Assembly: GCF_033547095.1 (NCBI RefSeq)
Contig: NZ_CP137852.1
Location: 1,419,501 to 1,483,500, forward strand
Source of the DNA: Sediminicoccus rosea
GTDB lineage: Bacteria > Pseudomonadota > Alphaproteobacteria > Acetobacterales > Acetobacteraceae
Direction of reading: 5' to 3'
DNA: 64,000 nucleotides
Positions 19,103-26,119 of this stretch are shown here, one piece after another (position 1 is the stretch's first letter; every line of letters begins with the position of its first letter). The notes under the pieces were generated by a model, which was not told the origin of the DNA, did not search any database, and saw nothing but the letters and a program-made list of their open reading frames with translations. The position numbers and the translations under genes were made by a program.

Positions 19103-19735
19103 ATGACGATCGAACTGCACACCTGGAATACCCCCAACGGCCGCAAGATCAGCGTGGCGCTGGAGGAGATGGGGCTGCCCTATACGGTGGTGCCGGTGGA
19201 CATCAGCAACAAGAAGCAGTTCGAGCCGAGCTTCCTGGAATTCTCGCCCAACAACCGCATCCCCGCCATCAAGGACCCGAACGGGCCGGACGGGAAGCCC
19301 ATCACGGTCTTCGAGAGCGGCGCCATCCTCTACTACCTGGCGGAGAAGACCGGCCGCTTCATGCCGAGGGATCTGCGGGCGCGCGTGCCCGTGATGGAAT
19401 GGCTGATGTGGCAGATGGGCGGCTTCGGCCCCATGCCGGGCCAGGTGCACCACTTCCTGATGCAGCCCGAGGGACCGGCGCGCGACTACGGCTTCACCCG
19501 CTACCATACCGAGACCAAGCGCCTCTATGGCGTGCTGGACCGTCGCCTGACCGGCCGCGACTTCGTGGCGACGGCGGGCGAGCCCAGCATCGCCGACTTC
19601 GCCATCCTGGGCTGGGCCTGGCGGCATGAACGGCACCAGGTTCCCTTCGACGACCTGCCGAATGTGGCCGCCTGGTATGCGCGCATGATGGCGCGCCCCG
19701 CGACGGCCCGCGGCTTCGAGGTGGCGCTGAGCTGA
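19103..19735 (+). CDS. glutathione S-transferase family protein, YfcG/YghU-like
   Basis: A 210-residue two-domain GST. The thioredoxin-like N-domain begins IELHTWNTPNGRKISVALEE, where TPNGRK is the active-site motif of YfcG-type disulfide-bond oxidoreductases. FSPNNRIPAI and FESGAILYYLAEK form the glutathione-binding site. The all-helical C-domain includes DFVATAGEPSIADFAILGW. The protein probably uses glutathione for disulfide reduction in the cytoplasm. ATG at 19103 is preceded by AAAAAAGGC. A GC-rich hairpin follows at 19750-19779. Confidence 0.9.
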   Translation: MTIELHTWNTPNGRKISVALEEMGLPYTVVPVDISNKKQFEPSFLEFSPNNRIPAIKDPNGPDGKPITVFESGAILYYLAEKTGRFMPRDLRARVPVMEWLMWQMGGFGPMPGQVHHFLMQPEGPARDYGFTRYHTETKRLYGVLDRRLTGRDFVATAGEPSIADFAILGWAWRHERHQVPFDDLPNVAAWYARMMARPATARGFEVALS

Positions 19736-19749
19736 GAGCGTTTGACGGG

Positions 19750-19779
19750 GCGGGGCTGGGCCTGTATCACCAGCCCCGC
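19750..19779 (+). terminator. GC-rich hairpin after the GST gene
   Basis: GCGGGGCTGG and CCAGCCCCGC form a perfect 10-bp stem with a 10-base loop, 15 bases after the GST stop. There is no T-run, so it is either a Rho-assisted end or an RNA-stabilising hairpin before the tRNA. Confidence 0.5.
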
Positions 19780-19819
19780 ATACGCCGTGTAAACTTCAAG
19801 CTCATCTGAGTACCCTTGC

Positions 19820-19912
19820 GGAGGGGTGGCCGAGTGGCCGAAGGCGGCGGTTTGCTAAACCGTTAGAGGGAGATAATCCCTCTCGTGGGTTCGAATCCCA
19901 TCCCCTCCGCCA
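19820..19912 (+). tRNA. tRNA-Ser (anticodon GCT)
   Basis: A 93-base class II tRNA including an encoded CCA. The acceptor stem is GGAGGGG pairing with CCCCTCC. The anticodon arm has loop TTTGCTAAA with GCT, which reads AGC/AGU serine codons. A long variable arm (GAGGGAG...CTCTC) and the T arm GGGTTCGAATCCC are present. Its last bases are duplicated at 27608-27625, making it the integration site of the 7.7-kb island. The gene remains intact after integration. Confidence 0.97.
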
Positions 19913-19913
19913 C
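19896..19913 (+). repeat. attL core: 18-bp direct repeat in the tRNA-Ser 3' end
   Basis: The 18 bases TCCCATCCCCTCCGCCAC at the end of the tRNA recur exactly at 27608-27625. A tyrosine integrase gene lies just inside the second copy, as expected for a site-specifically integrated element. Confidence 0.92.
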
Positions 19914-19976
19914 CCCTCTCTTGGGGTCTTTTTCCTCAATTAAATCAAAGCGATGTGGCGTTCGTGAGTTTGGTAA

Positions 19977-20000
19977 TCCCCCTCACGTTCCCCCTCACGG
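19977..20000 (+). repeat. left arm-type integrase repeats (two tandem 12-mers)
   Basis: TCCCCCTCACGT and TCCCCCTCACGG follow each other without a gap. The same 10-base core CCCCCTCACG occurs three times at the other end of the island (27511-27548). Paired sets at both ends fit arm-type binding sites for the integrase or an accessory factor. Confidence 0.65.
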
Positions 20001-20147
20001 TTTCCCCCGCACGACCACATTCCATCCTAGCCCTTCAAGGCAGCCTGCCTGTGGGTGCGGCCAAGCACGTTGGTGCTTAAGGACCTTGGTTGAGACGCAG
20101 GTGCTCGGCGAACAATGTCGCCGGGTCAAGATGTAGTTCGTCCTTCT

Positions 20148-20882
20148 TCAACCCATCGCCTTTGCGGAAGCGAAAAGGCCCTTGCTGAGCCCTAGGAAGC
20201 CCCCGCCCCTCGCAAGGATAACTGCCACATCGGCGCAGACATTGCGCCCTAGGCTTGGTGCCGGATGGCTCCCGAGTGAGAGAACAGAGCGGAGGATGCG
20301 CTGGGACTTCTCTTGCTGCACCGTTGGTGGGTTAGTCCGTCTCCATTCGTCATAGTGGCGGAAGTTGTTGGCTGCCGCCTCCACCACGGCTGTGAACGAA
20401 TGATCAGCGAACAGCGGTCCGGCCCCCTCCCAGTCGGCCTTGCTTCCCTTCACGTCCCGCCAGTAGCGGCGGAGCATCGCTCCCATGACCACCATCACGG
20501 TCCCCGCGTAGGCGTCCATTCCAACCGCGTCGGCGTCCATTGCGTCGTTGATTTCATGGTAGCGCCGCAAGCGATCGGGGTTTGCGGTGAAGGCGAGTGG
20601 ATGGCGTTCCTGTGGCTGCATTACCGCCTCCATCTCCGCTTGGCGTTGCTGTCGCCGGGTGGGTGCATCGAAGACGAACTGACATAAGGTTCCGAGCGCC
20701 CCCGCATGAAAGCGCCAGCGTTGCGCCAAGCGATACATCGCGTTGTAGCGGTCGCTGCTCAACTTCAGGTCGCCGTCATGCACCGCGAGGTCGCCGTTCT
20801 CAATCGCCAGGTCACCCCGCTGGCGTAGGATATCGAGGTCGAACAACTCGACCGTCTCTTCGTAGGCAGGGATGGGCATCAC
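20148..20882 (-). CDS. island protein of unknown function
   Basis: A 244-residue protein that I do not recognise (GTG at 20882 or the next ATG at 20879). The N-terminus has a small internal repeat, GDLAIENGDLAVHDGDLKL (residues about 22-41). This is followed by a probably helical region rich in Arg/Gln and a middle segment (DADAVGMDAYAGTVMVVMGA) that could be a buried helix. No signal peptide or catalytic motif is clear. It is the first gene inside attL and points towards the tRNA. The codon use is less GC-biased than chromosomal neighbours, consistent with transfer. Confidence 0.55.
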   Translation of the reverse strand: MMPIPAYEETVELFDLDILRQRGDLAIENGDLAVHDGDLKLSSDRYNAMYRLAQRWRFHAGALGTLCQFVFDAPTRRQQRQAEMEAVMQPQERHPLAFTANPDRLRRYHEINDAMDADAVGMDAYAGTVMVVMGAMLRRYWRDVKGSKADWEGAGPLFADHSFTAVVEAAANNFRHYDEWRRTNPPTVQQEKSQRILRSVLSLGSHPAPSLGRNVCADVAVILARGGGFLGLSKGLFASAKAMG

Positions 20883-21203
20883 AGTCGCTCGGTTCCTCCA
20901 TTGGCGGGCAGAAGCTTAGCGTCATGCCGCCTCCGCCAGCGGCGGGGACAGAGCAGAGAGTATCTTTCGCACGGTCCCCATGGCTCTAAAACATGCCGCA
21001 GAAAATAAAAGGTAGCTCGCGCTTACCGAGCGTGTTGCCCCCTATCCCTAGATAGGATCAGTGGCTCGCCGGGCGTGTTGCCTCCTATCCCTAGACACAA
21101 CCCGAGGGCGTTGGAGGTGGGGGGCGATTTCGGCGGTTCCGTTGCGGGGCTGACTATCGCCCGCCTAACCCGCCAAACTGCCCTCCCAGCGGGACCCCCC
21201 AAC
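20883..21203. other. 321-bp non-coding stretch in the island, probable control region
   Basis: No convincing gene. It separates the leftward unknown gene from the rightward 110-residue gene and so should contain divergent promoters. An A-rich segment at 21001-21010 is followed by the two 23-bp direct repeats described separately. Confidence 0.5.
21030..21095 (+). repeat. pair of 23-bp direct repeats (possible operators or iterons)
   Basis: Copies at 21030-21052 and 21073-21095 read GCGTGTTGCC(C/T)CCTATCCCTAGA and differ at one base. Start-to-start distance is 43 bp, close to four helical turns, so proteins on both would face the same side. They lie upstream of the rightward gene at 21204. 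Confidence 0.6.
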
Positions 21204-21536
21204 ATGGAACCCATCATCGCTTACTACGCCACACCCACGTCCGCCGTGTGCGGTCATCTTCGCGTCACGCATCGGACGCCCGCGCTGGCCTTGGCGCGGA
21301 AGCTCATCAGGGCCGGACACGATCCCCGAACCATCCTGCAAATGGTCTGGCAGGGGACCGGAACGCCATCGCTGCGCGGTCCTCTCTGGAAATTCGCGGC
21401 GCTCACGGTGGAGGAGAACGACCGGCGCGGGCCGCTCTTCGTGCCGTATCGGGACCCGTCCGCCCGCCTGGCTCTTCATGGCGAGGCACCCGCTCCCATG
21501 CCAGCATCTCGCCCGTCGCTCGCCTTAGCTGCCTAG
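21204..21536 (+). CDS. small island protein of unknown function
   Basis: A 110-residue protein from ATG at 21204; an earlier start at 21075 would overlap the direct repeats and is less likely. The segment LALARKLIRAGHDPRTILQMVWQG looks like a helix-turn-helix-sized helical pair, and FVPYRDPSARLALHGEA is near the C-terminus, which ends in an Ala/Pro tail. I cannot assign a family. It follows the 23-bp repeats closely, so it may be controlled by, or bind, them; that is inference only. Confidence 0.5.
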   Translation: MEPIIAYYATPTSAVCGHLRVTHRTPALALARKLIRAGHDPRTILQMVWQGTGTPSLRGPLWKFAALTVEENDRRGPLFVPYRDPSARLALHGEAPAPMPASRPSLALAA

Positions 21537-21727
21537 CAGACGGGAGGAGGGGCGCTTCGCTTTGGAGACACGGTTGAGGGGAGGGGGACGCTCTGCACCG
21601 TCATTCAGTCCCTCCCTCTCCCTCTACTGGATACTGTAACGGGCCGTAGCGGGGCCGCTTCGCTTGACGTGCTCCCCTGAAGTGGTGCCATTTTTCGGTA
21701 GAGTCCGATCCAGCGAAGGACGGACGA

Positions 21728-21994
21728 ATGAAGCGCAGCAGGTTTAGCGATGAGCAGATCATCGGGATTTTGAAAGAGCAGGAGGCCGGTGCGGCTACGG
21801 CGGATGTGTGCCGGCGGCACGGCATCAGCGGCGCGACCTTCTACAAGTGGAAGGCGAAGTTTGGCGGCCTTGAGGTGACTGAGGCCAAGCGGCTGCGGAC
21901 GTTGGAAGAGGAGAACGCCAAGCTCAAGAAGCTGCTGGCGGAAGCGATGCTGGACATCGCGGTGCTGAAGGACATCTCGACAAAAAAATGGTGA
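21728..21994 (+). CDS. IS3-family OrfA (transposase helix-turn-helix subunit)
   Basis: An 88-residue protein starting [20 protein letters not shown], the usual opening of IS407-type OrfA. The HTH is around [20 protein letters not shown], and a leucine-zipper-like helix ([20 protein letters not shown]) follows. It binds the IS ends and dimerises. The gene ends within the A7 slippery run, where a -1 frameshift would give the OrfAB transposase. Confidence 0.93.
   Translation: MKRSRFSDEQIIGILKEQEAGAATADVCRRHGISGATFYKWKAKFGGLEVTEAKRLRTLEEENAKLKKLLAEAMLDIAVLKDISTKKW
21982..21988 (+). promoter_or_regulatory. A7 slippery site for programmed -1 frameshifting
   Basis: Seven A residues lie immediately before TGGTGA, where orfA ends and the orfB ATG begins in the -1 frame. 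Slippage on A-AAA-AAA would fuse OrfA to OrfB, as is usual for IS3 elements. Confidence 0.8.
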
Positions 21995-22878
21995 CGCCCG
22001 GCGCGAAGCGGAACGCGGTCGCCCATGCCCGGGAGTGTCACGGGCTGAGCGAGCGTCGGGCGTGTGATCTGATCGGCATCGCCCGGCGGGTGGCGCGGTA
22101 TCAGCCGAGCCGGGCGGATGACGCTGGCCTGCGGCAGCGGCTGCGGGAGCTGGCGGCCGAGCGTCGCCGGTTCGGGTATCGGCGTCTGGGCTATTTGCTG
22201 GCCCGCGAGGGCCTCGCGCCGAACCACAAGAAGCTGCTGCGGCTCTACCGCGAGGAGGGGCTCAAGGTGCGCCGCCGCGGGGGCCGTAAGCGGGCGCTGG
22301 GCACCAGGGCGCCGATGGTGCTGCCGCAGGGGCCGAACCAGCGCTGGTCGCTGGACTTCGTGTCCGACGCGCTGGGCTGTGGTCGGCGGTTCCGCATCCT
22401 GTGCGTGGTGGACGACTTCACACGCGAATGCCTGGCACTGGTGGCCGACACCTCGCTGTCGGGTGCGAGGGTGGCCCGTGAACTCGATGCGATTGTGGCG
22501 CTCCGCGGGAAGCCTTTGGCGGTGGTCAGTGACAACGGCACGGAACTGACGTCGACGTCGATCCTGCGCTGGTCGCAGGAGCGGCAGGTGGAGTGGCACT
22601 ACATCGCCCCCGGGAAGCCCACCCAGAACGCGTTCGTCGAGAGCTTCAACGGCCGCCTGCGGGATGAGTGCCTCAACGAGACGTTGTTCACGTCGATGCC
22701 GCAGGCCCGGGCGGTACTGGCCACCTGGCGGCAGGACTACAACACCATCCGGCCGCACTCGAAGCTGGGCGGGCGGCCCCCCGCCGAGATCGCCGGCCAA
22801 CCGGGTTGGGGGCATGCCCCCAACCCCGTTGCCATCCCATCAACCATCAGACATCAACGCAGAGGACTCTCCGTCTGA
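21988..22878 (+). CDS. IS3-family OrfB (DDE transposase catalytic part)
   Basis: A 296-residue protein with the HTH_21 segment ([16 protein letters not shown]) and an integrase-core domain. The DDE residues are D in WSLDFVSD, D in VVSDNGTE and E in [18 protein letters not shown]. It appears full length and undamaged, with the terminal IS3 motif [12 protein letters not shown]. Produced mainly as OrfAB by frameshifting, it would catalyse copy-out/paste-in transposition. Confidence 0.94.
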   Translation: MVTPGAKRNAVAHARECHGLSERRACDLIGIARRVARYQPSRADDAGLRQRLRELAAERRRFGYRRLGYLLAREGLAPNHKKLLRLYREEGLKVRRRGGRKRALGTRAPMVLPQGPNQRWSLDFVSDALGCGRRFRILCVVDDFTRECLALVADTSLSGARVARELDAIVALRGKPLAVVSDNGTELTSTSILRWSQERQVEWHYIAPGKPTQNAFVESFNGRLRDECLNETLFTSMPQARAVLATWRQDYNTIRPHSKLGGRPPAEIAGQPGWGHAPNPVAIPSTIRHQRRGLSV

Positions 22879-23118
22879 GTGGATACATCAAGGGGGGCAC
22901 GTCACTACGTTTCCCGTTAAGCTTCAACCTCCAACCACAACCTCCAATCTTTTCCCACTCCTCTCTCCCTCTGAAGGCCCCTTTACGGGAACCTCTACGG
23001 GTTCAGAAGAATTAGGGGTGTAGAGGTGGTATAAACGTCATGCGGACGATCCTCCCCGATCAGCTTCCCATAACGACCCGTTATTGTTCCCGTTAAGGGG
23101 GTAGGGGGGCTTATCGCT

Positions 23119-23144
23119 GAAGGTAAAGTGGAACTTTACTTATC
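23119..23144. repeat. dispersed palindrome, copy 1
   Basis: GAAGGTAAAGTGGAACTTTA followed by CTTATC: an imperfect inverted repeat related to the copies at 23259, 23443, 24286 and 26095. Confidence 0.65.
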
Positions 23145-23258
23145 TCGCTCCCGCTATGATCGCGTGATTGATGGAGGTGGTGGAGGCGTCTCCGGGCGTC
23201 AGCCCCGTTCTGGCCCCGTGCCGGGCTGAGACGGGCCGTGAAGGGGACGGTCCCCTGT

Positions 23259-23283
23259 GAAGGTCAAGTCAACTTTACCTTCC
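23259..23283. repeat. dispersed palindrome, copy 2
   Basis: GAAGGTCAAGT followed by CAACTTTACCTTC, a stem of about 10 bp with one internal mismatch. Same family as the copy at 23119. Confidence 0.68.
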
Positions 23284-23442
23284 GTCTCCCTCTCTCTCCG
23301 GGCGTCGTGTCGGGCCGTCCCGGGACCACGAAGGCCCGTCGCAAGTTTCATGGCAAATTTTCGTGAGGGTGCAGCGTCATTCCGGCGCTGGGTTTACCCC
23401 CGTGGGGTGGGGGACCATCCCCGCCACCGCCCTGAAACCAGG

Positions 23443-23468
23443 CGAAGGTCCAGTCAGCTTTACCTTCG
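23443..23468. repeat. dispersed palindrome, copy 3, beside the serine recombinase 3' end
   Basis: CGAAGGTCCAGTCAG followed by CTTTACCTTCG. It lies 17 bases past the recombinase stop, where a hairpin could act as an RNA 3' end, although no T-run follows. Confidence 0.68.
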
Positions 23469-23484
23469 TGGGGGGGAGGGCGGT

Positions 23485-24063
23485 TCACCCGCTCCTCGCA
23501 CCTTCCGTATCCCGTCCCAGGATGCGGTAAACGCTGGCCCGTCCCATCCCGAGGCGCTGGGCAATCTCGGTCGGCTTCACACCCTCGGCCTTGAGCTTCA
23601 TCACGGCGTCGGCCTGTCGTTGGGCGGTGGGGACGCGCCCCTTGTATTTCCCGTCCGCCTTCGCCTTGGCAATGCCCTCCCGCTGGCGTTCCAGCATCAA
23701 GGCCCGCTCAAACTCCGCAACAGCCCCCAGCATGGTCAGCATGAGCTTCCCGGTCGCGGTCCCCGTATCCACCGGCTGCCCGCCCATGGACAGGACCCGC
23801 AACGCCACGCCCTTCGCTTCGAGCCGGGCGACGATGGCGAGGAGGTCCGCCACGGAACGGGCGAGACGATCAAGCTTGGTGACGGCGAGGGTGTCTCCCT
23901 TCCGGACGAAGTCCAGGGCCGCTTCCATCTGCGCCCGCTTGGCGACGGAAGAGACGCGCTCTGCGAAGACCCGCTCACACCCGACGCTGAGAAGGTCCCG
24001 CTCCTGGGCTTCTAGCCCCGCCTCCTGCTCAACGGTTGAGGTGCGGGCATATCCGACGATCAT
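23485..24063 (-). CDS. serine recombinase (resolvase/invertase family)
   Basis: A 192-residue small serine recombinase from ATG at 24063. The catalytic serine is S9 in IVGYARTSTVEQ. VTKLDRLARSVADLLAIV holds the conserved arginines, and AEFERALMLERQREGI starts the long E helix. A C-terminal HTH (GVKPTEIAQRLGMGRASVYRIL) binds the crossover site. It is probably a resolvase for this island or a passenger of a lost transposon; no partner transposase of Tn3 type is seen. A decayed second copy of its middle part lies at 24637-24716. Confidence 0.94.
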   Translation of the reverse strand: MIVGYARTSTVEQEAGLEAQERDLLSVGCERVFAERVSSVAKRAQMEAALDFVRKGDTLAVTKLDRLARSVADLLAIVARLEAKGVALRVLSMGGQPVDTGTATGKLMLTMLGAVAEFERALMLERQREGIAKAKADGKYKGRVPTAQRQADAVMKLKAEGVKPTEIAQRLGMGRASVYRILGRDTEGARSG

Positions 24064-24285
24064 TACGAGGCTCCATGTCGTTCGCCGGGAGATTGTCTCA
24101 CACGGCTTTAAGACATGAAGCCCCATGCCGTCTCAATTCGTCAAGGGTATTCGTGTGAGACACATTCGCAGGGTCCCGAGACGGCTCACTAGGGCAGGGC
24201 CTATCGAGACGCTTGGCGGACGCCCTCGCCCCGTGACTGTCGCCCAGTCCGAAGGCCGCCTCACGCCCATCCTCTTCTCCAGTGG

Positions 24286-24311
24286 GAAGGCAAAGTCCGC
24301 TCTACCTATTG
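24286..24311. repeat. dispersed palindrome, degenerate copy 4
   Basis: GAAGGCAAAGTCCGCTCTAC followed by CTATTG retains the left arm of the family, but the right arm has several changes. Confidence 0.45.
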
Positions 24312-24636
24312 GCGAGGGACACACTGGAAGGCCGTAACGAGGTGCCCGCCCTGCCCTCCTCGGATGGCCGAAGCGGCGTTGGCGCAAGCTTCTCGGCTAG
24401 GCATGTCAATGACCGTGGGCGGGGTCGTGCCGGTCATGAAAAGGATGAGAACCCAAGCTGACATGATGCTCCTCCAAAAGAAGGGGACATATCACGTCGC
24501 CTAGGTTCCTACAAAGTGTTCTTGAGTGTGCTGGTATACGGCCGTTGCTGCGGGCCTTATGGTTTACCGATAGTGCCGACCTTGCTTCTTCTATAGGGGA
24601 GGAGACGGAGTTCTCCCGGAGCGGGGAGAGGGGGCG

Positions 24637-24716
24637 ATGCTGGCATCTCCTCTGCCTACGAAGGCCAGTACCGCTTCCACCTGCGCCCGCTTGGCGACGG
24701 AAGAGGCGCGCTCCGG
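24637..24716 (-). pseudogene. fragment of a second serine recombinase gene
   Basis: About 80 bases closely match the part of the recombinase gene around 23900-23965: the translation ERASSVAKRAQVEAVLAFVG mirrors ERVSSVAKRAQMEAALDFVR. Both ends are missing, so it is a remnant of a duplication or of an earlier element. Confidence 0.75.
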
Positions 24717-24909
24717 GGAGGCCGCTACCATGGCCGCTACCAGCCGAGCGGAGGAGTGTTGTATAAATGACACAGTCGGGTTGTCCCTGTTGGGTTTTGT
24801 GAAGAACGATCCCCTTAGAGGGACTATCCCCTTCTTTTTCAATAGCTTGATGTAACCTCTCCCGGTGCCGTCAGGGTGGTCCTGCACGGCTGCCATAACG
24901 GGAGATACG

Positions 24910-25122
24910 ATGATGGTGGTTCTGTCCCTGGGTTCTTCGCTTCGCCTTGAGTGCGACCGCGCGGGGGCCTTCGTCCGGTTGGGAAGTCGAGAGCTTTACG
25001 CCCGCCGCTATGCCGATGCGGCCCCGTCATGGGCATGGCACAGGGACGCGGAGGAGGCCTTGGAGGTGGATGCGGGCCGGTTCCGCCTCACTGTGTCCCG
25101 GATGCCCGTAGCGGCCCTGTAG
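24910..25122 (+). CDS. small island protein of unknown function
   Basis: A 70-residue protein from ATG at 24910 with GGAG seven bases upstream. It contains LRLECDRAGAFVRLGSRELY and AWHRDAEEALEVDAGRFRL, a beta-rich pattern without recognised motifs. Its last 50 bases are imperfectly repeated at 25302-25352, showing local duplication and decay. A single gene between two recombination remnants, it is either a real cargo gene or a conserved residue of one. I do not assign a function. Confidence 0.45.
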   Translation: MMVVLSLGSSLRLECDRAGAFVRLGSRELYARRYADAAPSWAWHRDAEEALEVDAGRFRLTVSRMPVAAL

Positions 25123-25352
25123 CGGCTCCCTGAAGGGCGTGGCGGGGGAGGGGCATCCTTGTTGGGGGTCTCTCCCGTCAGGGCCTCTTGCGGCCCGTCC
25201 CGGCTCTGCCGTAGCGGCGGACGTGGCGGGGGCCTGTAGCGGGCCAGCCCCTACAAGCGGGGATGCGGGCGGGCAGGGGTCCTTAGGGGCACTTGCCGGG
25301 CGCTTCCCGCTCACTGTGTCGGGGTGCCCGTCGCTGGCCTGTCGCGGCTCCC
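25079..25352 (+). repeat. duplicated 3' end of the small gene and GTAGCGG repeat cluster
   Basis: The block at 25079-25130 is imperfectly repeated at 25302-25352 (both contain CTCACTGTGTC and GCGGCTCCC). In and between them the heptamer GTAGCGG occurs at 25108, 25119, 25211 and 25236, with variants at 25341 and 25353 and another exact copy at 21646. Confidence 0.6.
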
Positions 25353-25434
25353 GTAGCGAGCCGTATCGCTTACCCGCGTGGTGGCAAAGACGGCCCGTGC
25401 CGTTGCATACTCAGGCATTGGACGGGGGTGAAGC
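25123..25434. other. 312-bp non-coding stretch before the Abi-alpha-like gene
   Basis: No gene supported. It holds the second copy of the duplicated block and most of the GTAGCGG heptamers, and must contain the promoter of the gene at 25435. Confidence 0.5.
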
Positions 25435-26070
25435 ATGGTGTCGGATGAGACTGTGAGGGCGGGGGCTGTAGCGATAGCCGAGACGGCCAAGACGGCGGGG
25501 AAGGCGATTGATGCGACTAGCGGCTTCGGCGGGTGGTTGAAGCAGACCCTTGGCACCATCCCCGAAGACCTACTTGGGATTGCCGGTGGCGATTGGCTGC
25601 ACCAACAGCGACAACGGAACGTCCTGGCAATGAAGGCCAAGACTGAAGAAATTCGCCTCCGCATCGGGGCCGGTCCCCCGAACGCGCCAAGCCCCTCAGT
25701 CGTGCTGCCGTTGCTGATCGGTGCGGCGGACGAAAGCCGTCCAGAGCTTCAAGACCTATGGGCCGCGTTGCTTGCGAGTGCCCTTCAGCCGGACGGGGGG
25801 GAGCGTGTCCGGAGAGCGTTCTTCGACACGCTGAAAGCCATGGAACCGGTTGACGCTCGTTTGTTCAGGGCGTTGGCGGCCTACGGTCCGGGTGCATTAA
25901 TCGGCGATCAGGTGGAAGCGCGTATCGAGGAAGACTTGAGGCTATTCGGCGCGGCCGCCGCTGTCGGATGGGAGGCTCTAACCAAGCTTGGCCTTATTCG
26001 GACGAGCTTGAACAAGCAGATGACCCTTTACGGCCAAGAGTTCTGGCGGGCATGCAACCCATCCATGTGA
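25435..26070 (+). CDS. Abi-alpha (DUF4393) domain protein, candidate phage-defence gene
   Basis: A 211-residue protein. An N-terminal helix (AETAKTAGKAIDATSGFGGW) leads into the DUF4393 pattern: a basic WLHQQRQRNVLAMKAKTEEIR segment, then LLIGAADESRPELQDLWAAL and RRAFFDTLKAMEPVDARLF. Pfam names this family Abi_alpha after proposed abortive-infection members; activity is not established for most. No nuclease or kinase motif is visible. It lies directly before the integrase in a tRNA island, a typical place for defence cargo. It reads towards the integrase and is separated from it by a palindrome. Confidence 0.75.
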   Translation: MVSDETVRAGAVAIAETAKTAGKAIDATSGFGGWLKQTLGTIPEDLLGIAGGDWLHQQRQRNVLAMKAKTEEIRLRIGAGPPNAPSPSVVLPLLIGAADESRPELQDLWAALLASALQPDGGERVRRAFFDTLKAMEPVDARLFRALAAYGPGALIGDQVEARIEEDLRLFGAAAAVGWEALTKLGLIRTSLNKQMTLYGQEFWRACNPSM

Positions 26071-26094
26071 CTGAAGGTCCCCCGAACGGGTCAC

Positions 26095-26119
26095 GAAGGT
26101 AAAGTGCAGCTTTACCTTC
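26095..26119. repeat. dispersed palindrome, copy 5, between convergent genes
   Basis: GAAGGTAAAGTGCAG followed by CTTTACCTTC is the most perfect copy, an 11-bp stem with a short loop, placed between the Abi-alpha-like and integrase stop codons. It overlaps the first bases downstream of the integrase stop and may serve as a shared RNA end. Confidence 0.7.

Larger units (their letters stand above)
21665..22904 (+). mobile_element. IS3-family insertion sequence, IS407-like
   Basis: A 1240-bp element. The left end TGACGTGCTCCCCTGAAGTG and the right end, read inward, TGACGTGCCCCCCTTGATGT form imperfect terminal inverted repeats. Inside are orfA and orfB in overlapping frames with an A7 slippery run. 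The bases next to the two ends do not match, so no target duplication is visible; that suggests later recombination or an end-point a few bases off. Confidence 0.88.
22905..23484. other. 580-bp non-coding stretch with palindromic repeats
   Basis: No gene supported. It contains three members of the GAAGGTAAAG...CTTTACCTTC palindrome family (listed separately), short CCCGTTAA repeats near 22914 and 23090, and pyrimidine-rich tracts. It ends at the 3' end of the leftward serine recombinase. Confidence 0.6.
24064..24909. other. 846-bp stretch with no intact gene; decayed DNA
   Basis: Codon patterns are broken in all frames. It contains a divergent palindrome copy (24286-24311) and a recombinase gene fragment (24637-24716). 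The rest shows nothing I can assign. Confidence 0.6.

Noticed and set aside
19885-20136. Plus-strand frame beginning inside the tRNA
   Set aside because: It starts in the tRNA and crosses the att core and arm repeats; no ribosome site and no coding pattern.
21601-21825. Minus-strand frames across the left end of the IS element
   Set aside because: They run antisense to orfA across the inverted repeat and lack motifs.
25139-25456. Plus-strand frame before the Abi-alpha-like gene
   Set aside because: It covers the decayed repeat block and GTAGCGG heptamers and runs into the next gene; composition is not protein-like apart from the duplicated fragment.
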